This document shows, one piece after another, positions 9,191-18,500 of a stretch of 37,100 bases of DNA; position 1 is the stretch's first letter; every line of letters begins with the position of its first letter. Source of the stretch: Prevotella sp. UBA2456 (GTDB taxonomy: Bacteria > Bacteroidota > Bacteroidia > Bacteroidales > Bacteroidaceae); NCBI GenBank assembly GCA_002342415.1, contig DDPY01000055.1:1-37100 (forward strand). Reading direction: 5' to 3'. The notes under the pieces were generated by a model that saw only the letters and a list, made by a program, of their open reading frames with translations, was not told where the DNA came from and ran no database searches. A program made the translations under genes and the position numbers.

Positions 9191-9236
9191 TTAGACCTCA
9201 CTCAGACCTCCCTTATACCTCCCCCGACCTCTCACT
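9191..9236 (+). repeat. Four degenerate ~11-bp repeats containing ACCTC
   Basis: ACCT recurs at 9195, 9206, 9217 and 9227, steps of 11, 11 and 10 bp, close to one helical turn. The steps are half the 22-bp period of the neighbouring arrays. Their role is unknown. Confidence 0.5.
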
Positions 9237-9265
9237 AAGACAAAGAATAAAATAAATGCTAAATA

Positions 9266-9299
9266 TTTGTCAAAATCATTTTTTTTCTTAGTACATTTG
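9266..9299 (+). promoter_or_regulatory. Promoter of the giant adhesin gene
   Basis: TTTG at 9266-9269 and TACATTTG at 9292-9299 match the Bacteroidetes -33 and -7 elements. The 22-bp spacer is slightly longer than usual. The predicted start is near 9306, giving a leader of about 220 nt to the ATG at 9526 or about 500 nt to the one at 9805. Confidence 0.6.
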
Positions 9300-9329
9300 C
9301 AGCACAATTTTCGTTGAACGAAAGCAAAT

Positions 9330-9422
9330 ATGAAATATAACAGGATACTGACCCCCATTCCGGATTGTGTCTTCGATGGATGTAGAATCATCGTCCCCTG
9401 GCAGCATGCTGTCAGGGGATGA
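9330..9422 (+). CDS. Possible 30-residue leader peptide
   Basis: This is the first ATG of the predicted transcript, about 24 nt after the predicted start site. The frame reads MKYNRILTPIPDC, continues to a Trp and ends HAVRG-stop. The stop codon at 9420-9422 directly abuts the 3' arm of a strong hairpin, so translation of this frame would open the hairpin. The peptide has no recognisable domain. It may be a regulatory upstream ORF or an accidental frame. Confidence 0.3.
   Translation: MKYNRILTPIPDCVFDGCRIIVPWQHAVRG
9394..9419 (+). promoter_or_regulatory. Leader hairpin 1
   Basis: TCCCCTG-G-CAGC-AT-GCTG-T-CAGGGGA forms an almost perfect stem of 12 pairs, including one G-U. No T-run follows, so it is more likely a regulatory or stabilising hairpin than a terminator. 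Confidence 0.55.
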
Positions 9423-9438
9423 ATTATATAGGCAATAA

Positions 9439-9472
9439 CGGGAAAAGCCTCCGCACAGCGGGCGCTATCCCG
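9439..9472 (+). promoter_or_regulatory. Leader hairpin 2
   Basis: CGGGA and TCCCG (9439-9443, 9468-9472) enclose GC..CCGC-ACA-GCGG..GC, a symmetric three-part stem. It lies about 54 nt before the ATG at 9526. Confidence 0.45.
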
Positions 9473-9525
9473 ACAGACAGAACAACAGAGTAATAACGAA
9501 TAGAAAACGACATATAGGAAACGAT

Positions 9526-12500
9526 ATGAAACAGTCTGTAGATTTGATGAACTCACACATGGAGAAGAACTCAATGAAGGGGTCTGGTTTTAGACCAACG
9601 GACACGACAGCATATACTGCGGCATATACTGCCAGGAATACTCCCCCGACCATTTGGCTCGAGCCAATCGATCGATTGGCTCGAGCCAAACGGCCGATTG
9701 GCTCGAGCCAACTCGATTTGCCCTCTGAGCTAACTCAATCGGCCAATCGAGTTAACTCACGGTTTTTTGGGGGTGTCCTAACCACATCCCTCATCCACCG
9801 CGTCATGATGCTGTTGGTAGTGGTGGTGATGGGAATTAGTAGTGCGTGGGGAGATACAGAAACAGAAATCCATTCAGGTCCTTTGGGTACATGGACTAAT
9901 AATGCTATAGCTGCAGACAAGTTCAGTAGTTTTGTTTCAGGCAATTACCTTCGTCTTTATATGGATAGTGAAGGTGCAATTAATGAAATTGCAATTAATG
10001 GAGGTTCTTATGGTGCTTTGTGGACAACAAGGAATATACCTGTTGGCTCAGGGCTATACAATTCAGCAGATAAATACTTGCAGTTCGAAGTAACCAATTC
10101 CAGCATTATTTCAGAAATGCAAACTTATGGTATTTATATTGCACCAGGTGCTACAATAGTAAAATCAGTTTCAATTGTTGCTATTGAGGCTGACTCATTC
10201 CTTGGTGCTGCAAAAGGTTCAACTGCAGCCAGCGGCTCCAAGGAAATAGAAAAGACGGCAACCTCAGCCAGCTTCAGCCTGACGGATGACATCCTGTCTG
10301 GGGCAAAATATGCACGTATCTATTTGGCAGATGCAAATGGTAATGCATTGGCTGACCAGTCGCCTTTGGCAGTGACTTACGGAGGTAATGCAGCTGTTGC
10401 AGCTGGCTCTAACACTAAGAATGGTGTATATGTTTATAATGCAGGCAATGCAATAACCTTATCCGATATATCTGCTACGCTGACAGCTTCAGCTGGAACC
10501 TTGACCAACTATCAGATAGTCTGCCTGCTCTCAACAGATGCAGGTACGCCTGCGGAAGGACCGCTTACAAAAGAGCCCGATTGGGACTTGACCTATACCT
10601 ATTCGTTCACTTATCCAGTTTTGGAGTTTACAGAGACGTTGAATATTGAGAATTTGCTATCAACAGACCATGTGTATTTTACAGATGGTTCAGGAAACCT
10701 GCACGATAAGGCTACAGCAAAACTGAAAGAATTTTCTGGTGCTTCATCGATTTCTTCTTATACTACTCGATGGTATGTTCGTGATAAATCGACAGGAGTA
10801 CGCCAGCCCTTGGAAATAGGAACAAGTGCTAGTGCGGACAAATGGGCTATTCAGACAGGATGGAGTGGAGGAACAAGCTTTTTTGTTCACCAAAGTAACC
10901 TTTGTGGGTGGTCTGTCACCAATAATGCCGCACAGCACGGCGATAGTAGTGATGAATGGCGAATGTTTGGACGCAGCGTCATTTATATGCCTACTTCTTT
11001 AGGCACTCAGATGCTTGATTGTGAGGACTACGAAATAGTCTTCGAGTGTACTGACGAATATACTGGTGGTACGCCCGTGATGAAGCTCCGCTATATTTTC
11101 CAGTTCCCAGAGATTGGAGAATTTGAGGGTGTGGCAAATACGGGTGCCACAGAAACCAATAGCACTCAGACAATATCAGACCGTGCTTCGTCGTCCTTTG
11201 CATTAGATGTGACCAGTCAGGCCAGTGGTGCCAAGTATGCCCGTTTCTATGTGACGGATGCACAAGGCAATGCCGTTGACCCCACTTCGCTGCTGACAGT
11301 AAGCTATAACGGAACGGCGGCAACGGCTTGCACGAATGTCAATAGCGGATACTATATATACAATGGTGGCACAGCATTTGACCCAAGTCTGATTTCTGTC
11401 AGACTTGCTGCCCCCAAAGCTTACAAGACCAATAAAGTAGTGGCATTGTACTCAACAAGCTTGACAAACATGGTTTATGTGTCAAGTACGATGATAGCAG
11501 AGCCTGACTACGACAACAAACACACCTACAACTTCGACTACACCGTCACTACCAACGAACTGACACCCCAGGTGGAATGGGATGCCACAGCAATGGAGAT
11601 GGATGCCACAACGGCTGACTTGGATGCCAACTGGAATACCTCATTGGCTGAGATGGCAGCAGGGCAATGCATCAAGTGGTGGGTAGAGGATGGAAGCGGC
11701 ACGAAGCAGGCTTTGACTATCGGAACAGGACGACAGAGCAGCACATGGACAGTCAGCCTGCCCACAGGCTTTGCTGTCGCAGAGAATGTGGCTGCGCTCT
11801 CAGGACTCACCTCTATCGATGCCGGGCAGTTGCAGTCGTTTGTCAAGACCAATGTCTATGCCCCCTCTGAAGCATCCTATGCCGATTTGGCCAGCCATAA
11901 GATTGTCTGCGAGGTGTATACCAACAATGCTGGCACAGGCAATCCCAATGCCCGATACACCTTCTCGCTGCATAAAGGCTTTGTTGGTTCGCTGAAGAGC
12001 ACGTCGACAACGGCAACAACACGTATTCAGCCTGCTGCTGGCGATATGACGAATACCATCAGTGTGGCTCTGCCTGCTGGCACTAAGTATCTGCGTGCCT
12101 GGCTGACGGATGCCGACGGAACGGTGGTTGACCCCACAGGAAAACTGTCCATTACAGGAGAGAAAGCTATACTCAGTAGTGTTGACGGCTACAGCGTCAA
12201 CCTAGGCTCCTATATATATAATAGTACGGGGCTGACATCACCAGCTTCCGTCACACTGACGCTGACTGCCGCCGAACTTGACCATTACAATGTGGTGGTA
12301 GCTACCTCGGCAGATGCCGCCGTGCTCTCTGGGGACGACGTGACCAGCGAGCCAGACTTTGACACCCAGACAACTTACTGGTTTAAATATCCTGCTACAA
12401 CAAAGAAAGAGTTAGAGGCCCATGTAGAGTGGAGCGCCCAGTCGATGCAACTCGTAAAGCCTGACATCGAGGCAGCGGAGAATCTGGGAGCAGGCTATCT

Positions 12501-15500
12501 GGCTAACAACGTGAAGCACTACACCATGCAGTGGTATGTGCAGGACGACGACGGCATACAGAGCCTGATGGCAGGCAACAGCCGCGTGAACGACTACTGG
12601 AGCATCAACGTGAATGGCGACCCATTCACCATTGAGAATAAGATAGCATCGGTGGTGAATAATACCAACCTGAGCAGCACCACCTGGAACAACTGGGCAG
12701 CCCCCGTATTCTATGCTCCGAAGAACAAGACCCTGCGTGAGTTGGCAGCAAAGAACACTCGCTTCGTCTGTAAGTTCTATGAGGATGATGAGACACCGCT
12801 CGACGATGCCAACCTGCTGTCGATGACCTATACGGTATACATAGACCGCCAGGAGTCGATGGGAAAACTGAAGAATGGCGGACTGCGTGATGGCGAGACG
12901 ATCGTAGACGGGCTGACAGCAGAAACCACCAATCTGACCATCGACCTGACCACTGCTACTACGGCTTTTGCTACTGAGGTTGGTGGTACGCCACGCTATG
13001 CCCGTGTCTATCTGACCAAGAACGACGGTACACCTGTTGACCCCACCATCTCGCCAGACATACTGACGGTTCCCACGGGAACGGCTTTCACGGATGCTGC
13101 TAAGGGATTCTATTTCTCGAACGAGAGTGGCATCACACTGCCGGCAAACGCTACCTTACAGGTGCCGGCAGGCAAGTACAGCTTCTACAATGTGGTGGTG
13201 GCCCTGTCTGGTGATGCAGGCGAGTCTGGTCATACGGACAACACGCTGGCTCCCCGTCGTGCCGGCGATGTGAAGGACAAATATGAGCCTGACTACGACC
13301 TGCTATATACCATCAAGTTCAAGGAGACATCCACATTCCCCGGTACTTGGATTGGAGAGGACGGCTACAAGCATGCCAAGGAGATACTGGTGGAGAACGA
13401 GAGCGTGGCGGAGATTACGATGCCCCTGTCGGAGAGCATCACCAAGATAAAGAGCGAATACGGAGTGGCCGACTTTGCCACCTTGGCAGCCAATCTGCAT
13501 GTGCGCTGGTATATTGCCAAGAAGAATAATGACGGTGACTATGAGAAGATTCCAGGTTCTGAGACCTATCTTACTCCTGTCAACAGTAGCTTTGGACATC
13601 AGACGGAGACAGACCAGGGTGTTTATTGGAACGCAGTGACCAGCGGCAAGACGGCTGGTAATAGTGATGTCAGCAATGTGCTGGATATGAAGATCACCAA
13701 GCCTTCCGCCTCTGACAGTTGGGAGGACTATCGTGTGGTGGTGTATATGAAGTATAAAAAGGCTTCAGAAGGTGGACTGGCAGCAACGACGCAAACCACC
13801 AGTGGAGGCGTGGTGACCCACGAGCCCGATGACCTTGATATGCAGTACATCTACAACTTCTTTATCGAGGATGATGTCAACTTCCAGTTTGTGCATGCTC
13901 CGGGTGAGTCCAACTGGCCGTATCTGAAAAATAGCGACGACAGCCGTCTGCAGGCCACCGTGCAGCAGTACTCATGGGACAACACTACGGGTACGAAGGA
14001 GGCACAGTCTGGTGATTTCCGTCAGGGCGTACACACCGTGGAATACGATATCTATGTAGACCCCACAAGCTCGACGCCTGTTGCGCTGAAACTCCCCTTC
14101 CAGAATTATCTCGGTACTGGTAACAACCTGGAGCCTACTGCGTATATCCGCTGGTACGACTGGACTACCGATGTCAACAACAACCGCTTGGCCATCAACG
14201 GAACGTATCTGGAAGACAAAACGGAAAACAACAACGGCTCCAATGTCAGCCGTGGCTTCTTCCTGCTGAACAATCTGAAGAATGGCTTCAATCCTACACA
14301 TAGTAACGTGGGTGTCACTTTCAATCCTAACGGCTTGACGGGTACGGTGACTATTGCTTGTGACGTCAGTAAGTATTACGACGGTATCTATTCGTGCAAC
14401 ACACTGATGGACACCCGTACAGACTTTACCAGTTACAAGAAGCCCTACCTGATGCACGAACCTACGCTCAGCACCCGCTATATCTTCAATATCCGTCCAG
14501 CATCTGTCATAGCCACCACGATACAAGCTGGTCAGGATAAGTTGGAGGCCAAGGGCAGCAACATGTTTGAGCTGGCAGAGGACAATGGACGAGTAGCTGT
14601 GGCAACCAAGGGAACGGAAACCACGTTCTCCGTGCGTGCCAACCTCTCTGAGTTGAGCGACTACTATATTAATAATGGTGCGACATTGATGCAATGCAAT
14701 ACACTACAGTGGTATGCCTACTTTGAAGACGAGACAGGCATCTATCGTAATGACTCGAAACTGGCTACTTATATGACTGCTGAGACGAGCCGTATCTCGC
14801 GTATCCAGATGAGTGCCCTCAGTGGAACATACAACCATATCACCACCTCGGCAAGTAAGTCGGTGACAGCAGCAGCAGGGCAGCGCTACCATCTGGTGGG
14901 ATATATAGGCAATGGCACGGTGATGGCTCCTGTGGTACACTACGAGATTAACCTGATAGATGCTCCGGCGTATGCTGTAGACGACCTGCCATTGGAGCGA
15001 ACAGAAGCCTATCTGAGGGCACACATGACCCTGCAGGCTACCGTAGACTTTGACGGTATGTGCGGCACACCTCTGGGGGCTGGAATCTCTAAACAGTCGG
15101 AGAACCACTCTCTGAGTCCAATGAACTGGAAACAGGCTCAGTATGGTTTCTGCTATCCTGATGTGCGTCGCATCCATGCCGGAGTGGGCAACGACTACAT
15201 GGGTATCTCGCCTCTGCATGGCGACTATATGTTGTTGCGCTCGATGAACCTCGCAGGTATCTCTAAGTCAGAGGATTCTTCCTTGGACTACTATTACCAC
15301 TGGTGGGCAAGCAACTTGCTGTACGACTATACCTATTATTATGGTTTGGAGCATAAGGGCGAAAACGGCTCGTTCCTCTACGTGGATGCTTCTGACGAGT
15401 CGCGAACCATCGCCCAGATGGAGTTCAGTGCTAACCTTTGTGCTGGTTCTGAGCTCTGCTTTACGGGTGTGATTGCCAATATGACTGGTGGTCAGGTCCA

Positions 15501-18500
15501 GCCGCAGGTGATGTCGACAGTGTATGCCGTCAAGACCAATGGCACACGTGTGAGGGTGGTTTCCTTCCACTCCTCAAATTTGAGTACTACAGCTGTTGGC
15601 ACTTATACTACTGGCAAGTGGTATCAGGTGTATGGTCGCGTGGCCATCCCTGCCACGGTAGACCTGAGCAATGTGGACCACTACGAGGTGAACATCGACA
15701 ACTACTCGCCCGGTACGGATGGTGCCGACTATGCCGTAGACCAACTGCAGTTCTACACCAGCACGGCCAAGCTGAAGGTGAAGCAGTCGGGCGTGAACTG
15801 CGGTGACGTGGCAGTGCCCTTGAACCTCTATGTAGAGGCAGAGCAGATAAGTGGCATGGCGGGCAAGAACATCTTCTGGCGCATCTGCGACCAGGACGGC
15901 AATCCGATGCCTGCCAGCTTGAAGCTGTATGACGATGCAGGTACATTAGCGTATGGTACAACTGCTGTGCCTGCTACTCTTCCTGCTACCATCCCCGTTG
16001 AAGCTTCGCTGGCTTATCCAGGCTCAGGATATTTTACGGGCTCTGACGGTAAACTCTATTTCTCACTGGCCAACAAGGGCTTTGCACTGAAGGAGGGAGG
16101 CGACTATTATGTCTCCGTCTATAGCATGAGCGAGACGAGTGTGGCATACGAAAACCTATGGGGTAATGCCAGCAATGAGTGCTCAGTGTTTAGCCCAATG
16201 TTCATTCCGAAGGTGATGTACCTGACGATGGAGGATGACTCGCACAAGCAGGTGACTACCGTGCCTGGAGGCTGTTCGGACAAGAAGGCTGACGTCAGTC
16301 TGAACGTGGTGCTGAACATGCCGGACGACAATGAAGTGAGTGGGTTCAAGCAGTACGATGCCGTGACCTACGACTACTTCTTAGGCACGCTGGATGATGC
16401 AAGAGGCTATAAGATAACTGTAGGCGGGACAGATTACAAGCTGATAGACGCTCTGGCTCATTATCGTAACCGGGGAGGTGTGAGTGGCTCGGATACCTAT
16501 AAGACTGCCACAACGCTGGAAAGCAGCTACGAGAGTGTCAACAAGAACTACTACGATGTCATCAACCAGGCCATCACGGAGGGTAAGCTTTTCTTGTCAT
16601 GCTCGGCTAAGTTCAGCCATACCATCCAGGGCGATGCTGACAACAAGGCATACGTAGCTGCTCTGCCCACAATAGATAAGGTGAACAACGGCACCAACGA
16701 CTTCTTGATATGCACTCCGTTGGAGTATATCTTCAATGTTGATGCTTCTGGCAACGCTCCTTCGCTGACCCTTGGATTCGAGGATGTGACGTATCCTGAT
16801 GGCATCCGTGTGGTACGTGTTGGGGTAGAGCAGCTGACGAACATGCAGAAAGACTCAGGAGGATTCCTGTTGCACATTCCTGTCAATACCTTTAAGAAGA
16901 ATAATACGGCAACAGCAAAAGACGGTACGCTGCAGATACAGGGGGACTTGGAACTGCTGGCCCATAAGAGCGGAGCCGACCAGACATCGGATGACCAGAT
17001 TTCTGCTAATATCAATAAGGTGGCTACGTTTGCGGCGACAGATATTAGCAGCACGCAGATGTATGTGTCGGTGAACTTCCACGGAACGGGAGTTACCAAG
17101 CCAACGTTCCAGGAGGGCTTCGTATACCGCATGTTCTTCCAGTTCAGGGATAAGAACGATGCTACAGCCTGTGAGGGCAGCACGGAATTCCTGATGAAGG
17201 TAGTGCCTGAGTTCGTGACGTGGAACGGCACATCTACGGAGTGGAACAGCGATGCCAACTGGCAACGCTCTACATGTGCAGAGCTGTATAAGGGTGCAAA
17301 GGGTTCTGCTACGAATACAGCAACCGCTGGACATCCAGACGGATATGAAAACAATGGCGAGGGCACGCTCTTAACTGTGGTTACCACGCCCAAGACCTTC
17401 GTGCCGATGAAGTTCACCTATGTCACGCTGCCTACTGGCTTGCAGGCACCGAATCTGGTGAACCTGACTTGCGATACAAAGGGTATCTATGATAATTTGG
17501 GTTCAGGAGCTACGGCTAATATCCAGTACGACCTGATGGTGCGTTATACGGAGAAGGCCTGTCAGGATCATAGCGTCAGCGGTAATGTCTACGACTGCGA
17601 GAAGTTCTATGGCAACTGGGCTAAGGAACTCTATCTGAAGCCTAACGCAGAGTTGCTGAACCAGCAATACCTTACCTACGAGAAGGTATGGGTGGAGAAG
17701 GAACTGACCAGCAACACCTGGACGCTGATGTCGACACCGCTTCAGAATACCTATGCCGGTGATATGTATGTGCCAATCTCTGCTACAGCTGCATACAATG
17801 GACGACAGATATCAGAGGCCTTCCAGCCTATTAACTTCTCGACTACTGCGGATGCGGCTGGATTTACCTATAGTCGCACGAAGTATCCTATCTATCAGAA
17901 AGGATGGACGCAAGAGGGTGTCTATGTCAAGACGAAGACTAACGATGTACGCCAGTCGCAATATAGTGCCAACATCCCCGGTGGTGTCAGTCTGCTGCTC
18001 AACCAGTGGAGCCATGTCTACAACGATGTGATGGTGCCTTATAGCACTTGGACTGCTTTTGCCATTCGTCCGCATAAGCAGACGCAGACTGCCAAGACCC
18101 TGATTCGCCTGCCGAAAGCTGACACCTCGTATGACTACTATCAATGGGACAATACGTTACCCTCAGATGGCAAGCTGACAGAGAATGTCAGCAAGCCTAC
18201 AACAGGAAAGCTACTGACAGATGGTACTGCCGATATCAGTGGTGTGACCTATGGCACTCAGTATGGCACTACAGCACGTACTGCAAGTGATGGAAACTTC
18301 AATGCCGCCATCAGTGCCATCCAGTCATCACCAGCCAACTATCAGCTTGTGGGTAACCCCTATCTGTGTTCCATCGACATGGCTAAGTTCATTGCTGGCA
18401 ACACGGCCAATCTGGAGACTAAAGGCTATTGGACCTATACAAACAACAATACGGGTTCTGCGCAGACAACTGGAACCATTGCACCGATGCAGTCGTTCTT

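Larger units (their letters stand above)
8919..9525. other. Repeat-rich intergenic region between the fimbrial operon and the giant adhesin gene
   Basis: In order it holds a 22-bp-period array (8983-9048), a nested inverted repeat (9126-9188), four ACCT-containing ~11-bp repeats (9191-9236), a promoter (9266-9299), a 30-codon ORF (9330-9422), a strong hairpin (9394-9419) and a second hairpin (9439-9472). No convincing rho-independent terminator for the fimbrial operon was found. Confidence 0.7.

Noticed and set aside
8893..9201. 102-codon minus-strand ORF across the repeat-rich gap
   Set aside because: It is antisense to the fimbrial gene end and array A; its sequence is dictated by the repeats and has no domain-like pattern or promoter.
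9654..9758. CRISPR array
   Set aside because: Units are only 22 bp including spacer, spacers are about 8 bp and palindromic, and there are no cas genes.
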